Below, one piece after another: positions 15,196-23,948 of a stretch of DNA of 64,000 nucleotides. Source of the DNA: Neolewinella xylanilytica (GTDB lineage Bacteria > Bacteroidota > Bacteroidia > Chitinophagales > Saprospiraceae); assembly GCF_002934605.1 (NCBI RefSeq), contig NZ_PTJC01000006.1, positions 1,240,001 through 1,304,000 on the forward strand, in the 5' to 3' direction. Every line of letters starts with the position of its first letter. Positions within the stretch are counted from its first letter, which is position 1. The translations under genes and the position numbers were made by a program. The notes under the pieces were generated by a model. The model was not told the origin of the DNA. It was given only the letters and a program-made list of their open reading frames with translations, and made no database searches.

Positions 15196-16965
15196 CTACC
15201 TGGCTACGAGCACCTCCAGGAAAAACGTCGCCCCGCTCCCTGCCTCCGATTCCACGCCGATGCTTCCGCCCATGGTTTCGACGAATTCCTTGGAAATCGC
15301 CAGGCCGAGTCCCGTCCCCTCCTGTTCGTTGCGGTCGAGGCGGACGAATTTTTCGAAGACCCGCTGCTGATCCTTCTTTTCAATACCGGGGCCGAAGTCC
15401 GTTACCTCGATCCGTACCCGGGAACCGCCGGCCACCGGAAAGGCCCGTAGCAGGATCCGGCCGCCGCGCTCCGTGTAGCGGATCGCGTTGGTCAGCAGGT
15501 TGTTGACCGCCCAGAGCAGCTTGTGAACGTCCACCCGGATGGCGGGGACCGTCGGGGCGACTTCCACCTTCAGGTCGATCTGCTTATCCTTCACGAAGGG
15601 CAAAACGGTCTCCCGGGCGTCGCGCAACAGATCGGCGACTCGGGTCACTTCCTGGTTCAGTTCGATGGTACCGGCCTCGATGCGCGATAAGTCGAGCAGT
15701 TCGTCGATCATGCGGCGGACGCGGCCCGCGCTGTCTTCGATGGTGTCCACGTAGGCCCGCTGTTCTTCGTTCATGCTGCCCACTCGCTTGCTTTTAAGCA
15801 AATCAGTGCCCATTTCGATGGCCGCGATAGGGGTTTTCAGCTCATGACTGAGGGTGGACATAAACTGGGTCTTCAGCAGGTCCTTGCGCGTGAAGTCGGT
15901 AATGTCGTTGAGGATATAGAAGCGGTCGCGGGTGGGTTGGGTAAGCCCTTCCACGTCAGTCACCACGGTGACGGCCCGGGGGGAGTACAGGCGCTCCTCG
16001 TTATCGACCACGATGGTCAGGATGCGCCGGTCGGGGGCCTGCCGGTCCACGTCGGTCGTCGTCAGCTCGGCGAGTAGGTCGTTGTGGCGGGTAATGTCCG
16101 CCAGGGGCTGACCGATCACCTCCGTTTTCTCCCGCCGGATAATCTCCAGCATGGGGGCATTCGCAAACAGGACGGTGCCGGCTTCGGATACCCCCAGTAT
16201 CGGGATATCGAAGTGGTCGGCCACGGCGCCGAGCCGGTTGCGCTCCACGATGAGCTGGGCCAGGTTGCTCCGCTCGAAGTAGTGCAGCCGCTGGGCCATG
16301 GAGTTGAAGGCCCGGGCCATGTCGCGGAATTCATCCTCCCGCTCTTCCTCGATCGTGACGGCGTAATTTCCGGCGGCGATGGAGCGCATCCGTTCGCTGA
16401 CCACTCGAATGGGCTTGGTCAGGTAGGCAGGTAGCTGGAGCAGGTAGAGCAGGATCACCAGAACGGAAACCCCGGCAAAGAGGGAGGAGTACAGCAAGGC
16501 ATCGTCGGCCGCCCGCACCGCCTGATCGTTGCGGGCCTCCACCGCCCGCGCGTTGATGGCGTAAATCCGGTTTAGGGTACGTTTGAGGGAAAATAAGACT
16601 CCCTGCAGCACTTCACCGTCAGCCCCGAGTTCGACGAGGGTCCGCAGCTCGCGCAGCTGGCGGTCCAGCTCCCGGTTAAGGGTGACTTCACCGGTTTCAG
16701 TAGCGTTGGCGAGCTGGCGGGTGGCGACGCGTTCCAGCGAAAGGAGGGGGGCGGGGACCGCAGGTGCAGTGGAATTCGGCAACAGCAATGAATCCAGCGA
16801 CTGCCCCATCCGCTCCACGTACAGGAGGGTGCGGTAGTTGTCCTGGACGACGCTGTGGCTGTTCTCGGCCAACCGGTTAAGGAAGTAGCCGCTCAGGCCG
16901 ATGGCCGCCACGATGATCAGCAGTAAGCCCAGCAGCAGTAAGGCGATCTTTTTCTTCAGCGTCAT
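15196..16965 (-). CDS. HAMP/PAS sensor histidine kinase of the kdp locus
   Basis: The product has 589 residues: membrane helix 7-29, a periplasmic segment of about 125 residues predicted helical, second helix 158-178, HAMP domain 180-232, PAS-like domain about 240-355, dimerisation domain with the phospho-accepting His374 in STLSHELKTP, and an ATP-binding domain with the DFGPGIEKK and GTGLGLAI boxes. It starts 3 bp after the KdpD-like gene stop, so the two are co-translated. Classical KdpD has its own kinase domain fused to the sensor part; here the kinase is on this separate polypeptide. A likely partner is the NtrC-type regulator at 23949; that pairing is inferred from synteny. Confidence 0.88.
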   Translation of the reverse strand: MTLKKKIALLLLGLLLIIVAAIGLSGYFLNRLAENSHSVVQDNYRTLLYVERMGQSLDSLLLPNSTAPAVPAPLLSLERVATRQLANATETGEVTLNRELDRQLRELRTLVELGADGEVLQGVLFSLKRTLNRIYAINARAVEARNDQAVRAADDALLYSSLFAGVSVLVILLYLLQLPAYLTKPIRVVSERMRSIAAGNYAVTIEEEREDEFRDMARAFNSMAQRLHYFERSNLAQLIVERNRLGAVADHFDIPILGVSEAGTVLFANAPMLEIIRREKTEVIGQPLADITRHNDLLAELTTTDVDRQAPDRRILTIVVDNEERLYSPRAVTVVTDVEGLTQPTRDRFYILNDITDFTRKDLLKTQFMSTLSHELKTPIAAIEMGTDLLKSKRVGSMNEEQRAYVDTIEDSAGRVRRMIDELLDLSRIEAGTIELNQEVTRVADLLRDARETVLPFVKDKQIDLKVEVAPTVPAIRVDVHKLLWAVNNLLTNAIRYTERGGRILLRAFPVAGGSRVRIEVTDFGPGIEKKDQQRVFEKFVRLDRNEQEGTGLGLAISKEFVETMGGSIGVESEAGSGATFFLEVLVAR

Positions 16966-16968
16966 GGC

Positions 16969-18081
16969 TCAGGAGACGATTACGATGTCGACGTCGGTAT
17001 CTTCCAGCGCCGCCAGCAGGTTCTTGAAGTGGTTCTTCCCCATTAGGGTCTTGAAGATCGTGGAACGTGGCTTCCCGATCACCAGGGTGGTGATGCGCTC
17101 CGACTCCGTAACGGCGCGAATCACCGCGGGCACGTCCTCCCCCCTACGTTTGATGACCGTGGCCCCCTGCTCGGCCGCCCACCGGAGGTTATCCAGAAGC
17201 TTACGCTGTAGCGCCAGGTCGATGCGGACGGTGTCTTCCCGGCCGGTCTGTACGTAGAGCGCCACCCACTCCGCCTGGTAGTGGGTACTGAGGCGGGCGG
17301 CCTTACGCAGGATCTTCTTGCCGCCCGCGTAATTCGTACTGATACAGGCCATGAATTTCTCCGGCGGAAGCGGATGTCCGCTCGTGGCCGTGATCTTGTG
17401 TTCCACCCGCTGGGCCACCTTGCGCAGGGCCAGGTCGCGCAGGTGAAGGATCTTATCCGCGCGGAAGAAATTGTCCAGGGCGTAGGCAACCCGCTCCGGC
17501 CGGTAGATCTTGCCGTCCCTTAACCGCTGGATCAATTCTTCCGCCGGCAGGTCAATGTTGACTACCTCGTCGGCGTTCTCCAGGAAGTGGTCGGGGATGG
17601 ACTCCTGGATCTCCACACCGGTGATTTCGTGGACCCGCTCGTGGAGGCTTTCGAGGTGCTGCACGTTGAAGGCGGTGATCACGTTGATGCCGGCGTCGAT
17701 GAGGTCAAGCACGTCGCGCCACCGCTTGTCGTGGCGACTGCCCGGTACGTTGGTGTGCGCCAGTTCGTCGACGAGCACTACCTCGGGTTTGGCCGCCAGG
17801 ATGGCTTCCAAATCCAGTTCGCGCAGTTTTTTGGATTTGTAGAAGACTTCCCTGGGCGGGATTACGGGGATGCCCGCCACTAGGGCTTCGGTTTCGGCCC
17901 GGCCGTGGGTAACCACTTCCCCGATCCGTACATCCACCCCCTTGGTCAGCAGCGCGTGCGCCTCCTGCAACATCCGGTACGTTTTTCCTACGCCGGCGAT
18001 CATGCCGATATACACCTTGAGCCGGCCCCGGCGCGCGCGGCGGATCAGGCGGTCGAAATCGGTGGTGGGGTGGTCCGGCAT
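16969..18081 (-). CDS. kdpD: KdpD N-terminal sensor protein (no kinase domain)
   Basis: The product has 370 residues and matches only the cytoplasmic N-terminal half of E. coli KdpD. The KdpD domain (residues about 17-225) has Walker A GMIAGVGKT (26-34) and Walker B VVLVDELAHTN (101-111). A USP-like domain follows (about 245-370). There are no membrane helices and no histidine kinase. In other bacteria this part senses K+ status, ATP or cyclic di-AMP. Here it probably signals to the HAMP/PAS kinase encoded 3 bp downstream. It follows the porin gene with an 18-bp gap. Confidence 0.93.
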   Translation of the reverse strand: MPDHPTTDFDRLIRRARRGRLKVYIGMIAGVGKTYRMLQEAHALLTKGVDVRIGEVVTHGRAETEALVAGIPVIPPREVFYKSKKLRELDLEAILAAKPEVVLVDELAHTNVPGSRHDKRWRDVLDLIDAGINVITAFNVQHLESLHERVHEITGVEIQESIPDHFLENADEVVNIDLPAEELIQRLRDGKIYRPERVAYALDNFFRADKILHLRDLALRKVAQRVEHKITATSGHPLPPEKFMACISTNYAGGKKILRKAARLSTHYQAEWVALYVQTGREDTVRIDLALQRKLLDNLRWAAEQGATVIKRRGEDVPAVIRAVTESERITTLVIGKPRSTIFKTLMGKNHFKNLLAALEDTDVDIVIVS

Positions 18082-18099
18082 GGTATGAACGGGCTGCTC

Positions 18100-19212
18100 C
18101 TAGAACGCGAATCGGCGGTCGAGGTCGATACCGAAGGTGAGTAACAGTTCCCAACGGCGATCCGCGGAGGCTTCGCCCGTATCGAACAGCAGCCGGTCGG
18201 CCGCATGGGTGTAACGGCCCTCGGCCCGCAGATAGGCCAGCGGCGAGGGCCGGTATTCGGCACCCAGGGTGACGGCCGTCAGTTTGGCGCCGGCAACCCC
18301 GCCGCCGCGGGTCGGGATGGTGCCGCTGATGAAGCCGCTCTCGTCGTTGAAGTGCTCCCCGCGGGTGGTCACGCTCCAGTGTTCGTCGAAGCTGTACCGC
18401 AGGGTGAGCAGGGCGGTGTAGAGGACGGCCGATTTATCGGATTCCACCAGGTCGCTGTTCGCCTGGGTGCCCAGGTCGAAACCCAGGATGCTGGTAAACC
18501 GGTCACCCCAGACTTGGTTCCAGTACACGTTTTGGTAGACCCGGAACCGGTCCGTACCCGCGGCCGCTTCCTTGCCCAGCAGGTTGGTGTAGGTGAGGGA
18601 GGCGTTGTCGGTCGGCGCGTAGCTGACCAGCAGCCCGACCGACTTGGCGCGGTTGCCGTCGACAAACTGGTTATATCCGTTGAGCAGCCAGGCTTCCAGC
18701 GTCCACTCCGGGGCGGGGGCATAACTCAGCCGGACGCCCCCCTGGTAAAAGGGCTCGTTGTAGGTGGCATAGGCGGTGGAACTGAGCAGGTTGTTTTTCG
18801 GCAAGAAGCTTTCCGTGCCGACGTGGGTGCGGAAAAAACCCGCGTCGAACCACCAGTCGCCCGCCAGGCGTACCCCCACGTTGGCTTCCTGCACCTGGGG
18901 GAATGCCGGCGACCAGGTGGCTCCGGCAATATCGCCGACGTGGCAGGTGAAGTTTCCCCGCAGCCGGTCGTGGGTGTAGTGTAGGCCGAGTTGGGCGACG
19001 TTCAGCCCCAGGGCGTTATCGCGGGTGCCAACGGTAGTGTAGGCGACGTAGGGATCGCCGGCCGCGCCGCTGTACGTGGCGTAGTAGGCGTCCACGTACA
19101 GGCTTACGGCCAGTTGGTGGGCGGTACTATCCGGAGCGGCGGTCTGGGCCCGCCCGGCTACGGAGCATAGCAGGAGGAAGGCAAGTACCGGGAGGCAGGA
19201 AGCGGTATGCAC
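18100..19212 (-). CDS. Outer-membrane porin-like beta-barrel in the kdp operon
   Basis: The product has 370 residues with a signal peptide (MHTASCLPVLAFLLLCSVAGRAQ, cleaved after AGRA) and alternating amphipathic strands ending in DLDRRFAF with a C-terminal Phe. The pattern SLYVDAYYATYSG, then GLNVAQLGLHYTHDRLRGNFTCHVGDI, matches the OmpL-like beta-barrel porin-2 family. I choose a GTG start at 19212, 19 bp past the kdpC stop; an ATG at 19272 would add 20 unlikely residues and overlap kdpC. Its place between kdpC and kdpD suggests it lets K+ pass the outer membrane when the ATPase is induced; this is inference. Confidence 0.8.
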   Translation of the reverse strand: MHTASCLPVLAFLLLCSVAGRAQTAAPDSTAHQLAVSLYVDAYYATYSGAAGDPYVAYTTVGTRDNALGLNVAQLGLHYTHDRLRGNFTCHVGDIAGATWSPAFPQVQEANVGVRLAGDWWFDAGFFRTHVGTESFLPKNNLLSSTAYATYNEPFYQGGVRLSYAPAPEWTLEAWLLNGYNQFVDGNRAKSVGLLVSYAPTDNASLTYTNLLGKEAAAGTDRFRVYQNVYWNQVWGDRFTSILGFDLGTQANSDLVESDKSAVLYTALLTLRYSFDEHWSVTTRGEHFNDESGFISGTIPTRGGGVAGAKLTAVTLGAEYRPSPLAYLRAEGRYTHAADRLLFDTGEASADRRWELLLTFGIDLDRRFAF

Positions 19213-19231
19213 GGGGAAGAAGTTACGGGAG

Positions 19232-19816
19232 TTACTGGGCACCGACCGACTGATCGAGGGCATCGAGGGCAAGATTGAGTTGCAGCACGTTGACCACGCC
19301 GTCCGGCCCGAATAGCCCCAGCAGGGCCGTCTGCCGCTGTTCGTGGATCAATTGGGCCACGTCCTGGGGATCCAGGCCACGTGCCCCGGCTACCCGTCCG
19401 GCCTGCAGCAGCGCGGCCCGCTCGGTGATGTGGGGGTCCAGTCCGGAACCCGAGGCGGTCAGCAGCTCCACCGGAATTTCCTCCCGGGTCAGCCCGGGGT
19501 GGGCGGCCAGCAGGGTTTCCGCCCGGGATTCCATAGCCGCCAGCAAATCGGGATGTTGGTTGCCGTAGTTGCTGCCGCCGGTGGCGGAGGCGTCGTAGTC
19601 GACCGCGCTGGGCCGCCCCCAGATGTAGCGGTCGGAAGTGAAGGCCTGGCCGATGTTTTCGTAGCCGACCAGCACCTCGCCCCGGTAGATGGGTTTACCG
19701 GCCGCGGCGTGGGGAGCGATGAGCTTGCCCACGCCGACCATGGCCAGGGGATAGAGGACGCCCAGCAGGGCCATCGTGAGCAGGGAAAGCAGGAGGTATC
19801 TTAATGCGTAGGGCAT
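19232..19816 (-). CDS. kdpC: K+-transporting ATPase subunit KdpC
   Basis: The product has 194 residues: one N-terminal membrane helix (YLLLSLLTMALLGVLYPLAMVG) and a periplasmic domain with the KdpC signatures GQAFTSDRYIWGRPSA, ASGGS-like (ATGGSNYGNQHPDL), GSGLDPHIT and VNVLQLNLALD. KdpC stabilises the KdpFABC complex and affects ATP and K+ affinity. It follows kdpB with an 18-bp gap. Confidence 0.97.
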   Translation of the reverse strand: MPYALRYLLLSLLTMALLGVLYPLAMVGVGKLIAPHAAAGKPIYRGEVLVGYENIGQAFTSDRYIWGRPSAVDYDASATGGSNYGNQHPDLLAAMESRAETLLAAHPGLTREEIPVELLTASGSGLDPHITERAALLQAGRVAGARGLDPQDVAQLIHEQRQTALLGLFGPDGVVNVLQLNLALDALDQSVGAQ

Positions 19817-19834
19817 GCGATGGATATTGAGATT

Positions 19835-21877
19835 TTACAGGAAGAGGTTCACGATCAGGTCGATCCCTTTGATCCCGATGAAGGGCACGATAATCCCTCC
19901 CAGGCCGTAGATCAGCAGGTTGCGGATCAGTAGGGACGCGGCACCCACCGGGCGGTACTTCACCCCCCGCAGCGCCAGCGGGATGAGAAAGGGGATGATG
20001 AGGGCGTTGAAGATCACCGCGCTGAGGATGGCGCTATCGGGCGAACCCAGGCGCATGATATTCAGCGCGTCGAGACCGGGAATGGCCACCACGAAGAGCG
20101 CCGGCACGATGGCGAAGTACTTGGCCACGTCGTTGGCGATGGAGAAGGTGGTGACGTTCCCGCGGGTGATGAGCAGTTGCTTACCGATCTCGACCACCTC
20201 GATGAGTTTGGTGGGGTCGCTGTCGAGGTCCACCATATTCGCGGCCTCCTTGGCGGCCTGGGTGCCACTGTTCATGGCCACTCCGACGTCGGCTTGCGCC
20301 AGTCCCGGGGCGTCGTTGGTACCGTCGCCCATCATGGCCACCAGCTTGCCCAGTTGCTGCTCTTCGCGGATATACTGCATCTTGTCTTCGGGTTTGGCCT
20401 CGGCGATAAAATCGTCCACCCCGGCCTGGGCGGCGATGAATTTGGCGGTTAGGGGGTTATCGCCGGTGACCATGACCGTTTTTACGCCCATTTTCCGCAG
20501 CCGCTCGAAGCGCTCGCTGATGCCGGGCTTGATGATGTCCTCCAACTGAATGATGCCGAGGATCTCGTGGTCGACGGCCAGGGCCAGCGGCGTTCCGCCG
20601 TTTCCGGCGATTTCGCTGACCCGCTCTTCCAGGTAGCGTTTGTCGGCCTCGGCGGAGCGTACGCCCCACCGCTTGATGGCGTCCCAGGCACCCTTGCGCA
20701 CCTGGCGGCCGTCGGCCAAATCGATGCCGCTCATGCGGGTATCCGCGCTGAATTTGATGAAGGCCGCTCCCTCGGTCAGCCGGGGTGACTCGGCAGCCCC
20801 CTGTTTACGGGCCAGGGCGACGATGCTCTTCCCTTCCGGCGTATTATCGGAAAGCGAGCTGATCAGGGCCAGTTGGTTGAACTCGGCCAGTTTATCCTCC
20901 TCGAGTGCGTAGAAGGCGGTGGCCTCCCGGTTGCCGATGGTGATGGTGCCGGTCTTGTCGAGCAGCAGGGTATCGATATCGCCGGCGGTCTCTACGGCCT
21001 TACCGGACTTGGCGATGATGTTGGCCCGCAGCGCCCGGTCCATACCGGCAATACCGATGGCGGAAAGCAAGCCCCCGATCGTGGTCGGGATGAGGCAGAC
21101 GAAGAGGGAGATCAGGGCCGCGATGGAAATGGGCGCGTTGGCGTAGGCCGCGAAGGGCTGCAGCGTAACGGTGACGATCAGGAAGATGAGGGTGAAGCTG
21201 GACAGCAGGATCGTCAGGGCGATCTCGTTGGGCGTCTTCTGGCGGTTGGCGCCTTCCACCAGGCCGATCATCTTATCGAGAAAGCTGCCCCCCGGGTCGG
21301 CGGTAACCCGCACGACGATGCGGTCCGAGAGCACCTGGGTGCCGCCGATGACGCTGTCGCGGTCGGTGTCCGCTTCCCGGATGACGGGGGCGGACTCCCC
21401 CGTGATGGCGGCTTCGTCGATGGAGGCCAGCCCTTCCACGATCTGCCCGTCGGCCGGGATGGTGTCGCCGGCCTCGCAGAGGAATAGGTCGCCCTTACCC
21501 AGTTCCGCGCTGGAAACGCTCTGCTCCTGCGCCCCGTCGCCCGTCAGTTTGCGCGCGGTCGTATCCCGGCGGGTAGCGCGGAGGGTGTTGGCCTGGGCCT
21601 TGCCGCGGGCCTCGGCGATCGCTTCGGCGAAGTTGGCGAACAGCAGGGTGAGGAGCAGGACGATGGCGATGGCCGAATTGTAGCCGAAGGTGCCCAGGGA
21701 GGGATCGTCGACGAAGGCAGACAGCACGGTCACGACCAGCATGACGGCCGTGCCGATCTCGACCGTGAACATGACGGGGTTCTTGATCATGGCCCGGGGG
21801 TCGAGCTTGACGAAGGACTCCTTCAGGGCGGAACCGACCAGCGGCCCGGTGAAAATGGATGATTGGGGAGTTGACAT
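19835..21877 (-). CDS. kdpB: K+-transporting P-type ATPase subunit KdpB
   Basis: The product has 680 residues, standard for KdpB. It carries the phosphorylated Asp307 in DKTGT, the TGES actuator motif with Ser162 (the position phosphorylated for inhibition in E. coli), and the hinge motif MGDGTNDAPGLAQADVG. KdpB hydrolyses ATP to drive K+ that enters through KdpA into the cytoplasm. It starts 14 bp after kdpA stops. Confidence 0.98.
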   Translation of the reverse strand: MSTPQSSIFTGPLVGSALKESFVKLDPRAMIKNPVMFTVEIGTAVMLVVTVLSAFVDDPSLGTFGYNSAIAIVLLLTLLFANFAEAIAEARGKAQANTLRATRRDTTARKLTGDGAQEQSVSSAELGKGDLFLCEAGDTIPADGQIVEGLASIDEAAITGESAPVIREADTDRDSVIGGTQVLSDRIVVRVTADPGGSFLDKMIGLVEGANRQKTPNEIALTILLSSFTLIFLIVTVTLQPFAAYANAPISIAALISLFVCLIPTTIGGLLSAIGIAGMDRALRANIIAKSGKAVETAGDIDTLLLDKTGTITIGNREATAFYALEEDKLAEFNQLALISSLSDNTPEGKSIVALARKQGAAESPRLTEGAAFIKFSADTRMSGIDLADGRQVRKGAWDAIKRWGVRSAEADKRYLEERVSEIAGNGGTPLALAVDHEILGIIQLEDIIKPGISERFERLRKMGVKTVMVTGDNPLTAKFIAAQAGVDDFIAEAKPEDKMQYIREEQQLGKLVAMMGDGTNDAPGLAQADVGVAMNSGTQAAKEAANMVDLDSDPTKLIEVVEIGKQLLITRGNVTTFSIANDVAKYFAIVPALFVVAIPGLDALNIMRLGSPDSAILSAVIFNALIIPFLIPLALRGVKYRPVGAASLLIRNLLIYGLGGIIVPFIGIKGIDLIVNLFL

Positions 21878-21891
21878 CTTGGGTCAGCGGA

Positions 21892-23586
21892 TTACAGGGT
21901 GAAGTACTCGGCCAGGGGGCCCAGGGCCAGTACGGGGAAGAAGGCCAGGGCGGCGATGATGAGGATCACCGACAGCAACACGGTGCCGAAGGCCAGGCTG
22001 TCGGGCTGGAGGGAGCCGGCCGTGGGGGGCACGGGCTTCTTGATCGCCAGGGCACCGACGATGGCCAGCGGGCCGATGATGGGCACGAAGCGCGCCAGCA
22101 GCATGATCGAGCCGGTCAGCAGGTTCCACAGCGGGGTGTTGTCGCCCAGTCCCTCGAAGCCGGAGCCGTTGTTGGCGGCCGCGGAGGTGTTCTCGTAGAG
22201 CATCTCGGAGAAGCCGTGGAAGCCGGGGTTATTAAGCCAGCCGATATCGGGGTTGCGGGTCTGGAGGTAGCTGGTCAGCGCCGTGCCGGCCAGGATGAGC
22301 AGGGGGTGAAAGATGGCCACGATGGCGGCGATCTTGACCTCCCGGGCCTCGATCTTCTTGCCCAGGAAATCCGGGGTCCGACCGATCATCTGCCCGGCGA
22401 TGAAGACGGCGATAACGACGAAGACGAAGAAGTTGATGAAGCCCACCCCGACGCCCCCGTAGATGGCGTTGATGAACATGTCGAGCAGGAATACCCCCCC
22501 CGAGACGGCCGTGTGGCTGTCGTGCATCGAGTTGACCGACCCGTTGGAGGTGGACGTGGTCGAGACGCCCCATAGCGAGGAGGCGGCCGGACCGAAGCGC
22601 ACCTCCTTGCCCTCCAGGTTAGGATCGGCGGTGGCCAGCCCCATCTGGTGCATGGCGGGGTTGCCTACGGTTTCCTGGTAGGCCGAGACACTGACGAAGG
22701 TGACGAACAGCACCGTCATCACGCCGAAAAAGAGCAGCCCCAGCCGCCGCCGGCGCAGGTAACTGCCGAAGGCGAAGACCATGGCCATGGGAACGAGCAG
22801 GATAGCTACGTTCTCCAGAATATTACTCAGATAGGTGGGGTTTTCGAAGGGGTGAGCGGAGTTGGGGCCGAAGAAGCCGCCGCCGTTGGTGCCGAGCTGT
22901 TTGATCGCCACCATGGGCGCGGCCGGGCCACCGGCTACCAGTTGGGTGCCGCCTTCCAGGGTGGTCACCTCGGTGAGGCCGTCGAAGCCGGTGATGGTGC
23001 CGGTGGCGGTTAGGGCCAGGGACAGGACGATCGAGATCGGTAGCAGAATGCGCGTCGCCGACCGGAGCATCAGGCTATAGAAGTTGCCCAGCTTGTCGGA
23101 CTCCCGGTTGGCCAGCCCCCTGAAGAGCAGCGCGCAGGCCGCCATACCGGTGGCGGCGGTGACGAACTGCAGCCAGCAGAACACCATCAGTTGGGTTAGG
23201 TAGCTGGCGCCGGTCTCCCCGCTGTAGTGTTGCAGGTTGGTGTTGGTGGTGAAGCTGACGGCGGTGTTAAAGGCCAGCGTAGGCTCCCAGTTCGCGAAGC
23301 CGTTGGGGTTCCAGAAGGGGTGGTAGCCCTGCAGGAGCAGCAGCAGGATAGCCAGGGTAAAGAAAACGGCGTTGGTGCCGAGCAGGGCCCGCAGGTTTTG
23401 TTTCCAGTCCATCTGCCGCTGGCCGTCGAGGCCGGCGGTGCGCAGGATCCCGTTTTCCAGCGGGGCCATAAAGTCCAGCCATTGCTTATCGCCCCGGAAA
23501 ACGCCCGCGATGTAGGTACCCAGCGGCCAGGCGAGCAGTGCGCTGGCCAGAATGATAAAGCCGACGCCGAGGATTTCGGTAGTCAT
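21892..23586 (-). CDS. kdpA: K+-transporting ATPase subunit KdpA
   Basis: The product has 564 residues with about ten membrane helices in the SKT-superfamily arrangement. Filter segments include TNTNLQHYSGE in the first pore loop and LGTNGGGFFGPNSAHPFENPT in the second, as in E. coli KdpA. It forms the high-affinity K+ entry pore of KdpFABC. It begins 3 bp after kdpF. Confidence 0.98.
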   Translation of the reverse strand: MTTEILGVGFIILASALLAWPLGTYIAGVFRGDKQWLDFMAPLENGILRTAGLDGQRQMDWKQNLRALLGTNAVFFTLAILLLLLQGYHPFWNPNGFANWEPTLAFNTAVSFTTNTNLQHYSGETGASYLTQLMVFCWLQFVTAATGMAACALLFRGLANRESDKLGNFYSLMLRSATRILLPISIVLSLALTATGTITGFDGLTEVTTLEGGTQLVAGGPAAPMVAIKQLGTNGGGFFGPNSAHPFENPTYLSNILENVAILLVPMAMVFAFGSYLRRRRLGLLFFGVMTVLFVTFVSVSAYQETVGNPAMHQMGLATADPNLEGKEVRFGPAASSLWGVSTTSTSNGSVNSMHDSHTAVSGGVFLLDMFINAIYGGVGVGFINFFVFVVIAVFIAGQMIGRTPDFLGKKIEAREVKIAAIVAIFHPLLILAGTALTSYLQTRNPDIGWLNNPGFHGFSEMLYENTSAAANNGSGFEGLGDNTPLWNLLTGSIMLLARFVPIIGPLAIVGALAIKKPVPPTAGSLQPDSLAFGTVLLSVILIIAALAFFPVLALGPLAEYFTL

Positions 23587-23589
23587 GGA

Positions 23590-23667
23590 TCAGAATTTTT
23601 CGGGTTCGGTGATGGCGTATACCAGGTAGAAGGCCACCAGGAGGGAGAGGATCAGGAGCAGCAGCAT
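23590..23667 (-). CDS. kdpF: KdpF small membrane subunit
   Basis: A 25-residue peptide: one hydrophobic helix beginning MLLLLILSLLVAFYLVYA and ending TEPEKF, the Pro-Glu-Lys-Phe end typical of KdpF. ATG at 23665-23667, TGA at 23590-23592, 3 bp before kdpA. KdpF stabilises the KdpA/KdpB interface. It is short enough to be missed by automatic callers. Confidence 0.93.
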   Translation of the reverse strand: MLLLLILSLLVAFYLVYAITEPEKF

Positions 23668-23671
23668 GGGA

Positions 23672-23764
23672 TTATAGTTGGTCGAACCAGCCGATGGACC
23701 TGGTCAGTAGGGCGAAAAAGCTCAGACCCAGCAGGATCATCGCCAAGGAGAGGAGGAAGGACAT
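23672..23764 (-). CDS. Uncharacterised 30-residue membrane peptide leading the kdp operon
   Basis: ATG at 23762-23764 and TAA at 23672-23674, four bases before the kdpF start codon. It encodes one hydrophobic helix (MSFLLSLAMILLGLSFFALL) followed by a short tail TRSIGWFDQL. It is the first ORF after the sigma-54-like promoter, so it should be translated whenever kdp is expressed. It does not resemble KdpF (no PEKF end, different helix). It may be an extra small subunit or a leader peptide controlling kdpF translation. I do not recognise the family. Confidence 0.65.
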   Translation of the reverse strand: MSFLLSLAMILLGLSFFALLTRSIGWFDQL

Positions 23765-23787
23765 GCGTAGCAAATTTTACGGTAGCG

Positions 23788-23802
23788 GCATATGCCGTGC
23801 CA
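23788..23802 (-). promoter_or_regulatory. Sigma-54-type promoter of the kdp operon
   Basis: On the minus strand TGGCACGGCATATGC fits TGGCAC-N5-TTGC with one mismatch and the required GG-N10-GC spacing. Transcription would begin about 23776, some 12 bp before the first small ORF. An NtrC-type activator with an intact GAFTGA motif is encoded next door. The element overlaps the perfect palindrome CGGCATATGCCG. Confidence 0.7.
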
Positions 23803-23810
23803 CCTTCCAA

Positions 23811-23825
23811 GCGAATCGCGTGCCA
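23811..23825 (-). promoter_or_regulatory. Second sigma-54-like element upstream of kdp
   Basis: Minus-strand TGGCACGCGATTCGC has the GG-N10-GC spacing and the TGGCAC half, but a poorer -12 part. It lies 23 bp upstream of the first element and may be an alternative promoter or a decoy site for RNA polymerase-sigma-54. Confidence 0.4.
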
Positions 23826-23829
23826 AAAG

Positions 23830-23892
23830 AAAGCGTACGCTTTTAATCAACTGATCATCAGTCAATTGCAAATTCAATCGCTTTGCGAAGCG
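23830..23892. promoter_or_regulatory. Cluster of palindromes upstream of the kdp promoter (possible activator sites)
   Basis: Three inverted repeats are visible: AAAGCGTACGCTTT at 23830-23843 (perfect), ACTGA-tca-TCAGT at 23850-23862, and CGCTT-TGCG-AAGCG at 23879-23892. The first and third share the half-site AAGCG. They lie about 54 to 116 bp upstream of the predicted start, where enhancer-binding proteins often bind. Confidence 0.45.
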
Positions 23893-23948
23893 CTCCCGAT
23901 CGCCCCAAAACGGAAGGGTCGTTTTCCAAAATGGAAGGGTGGCTTCCC

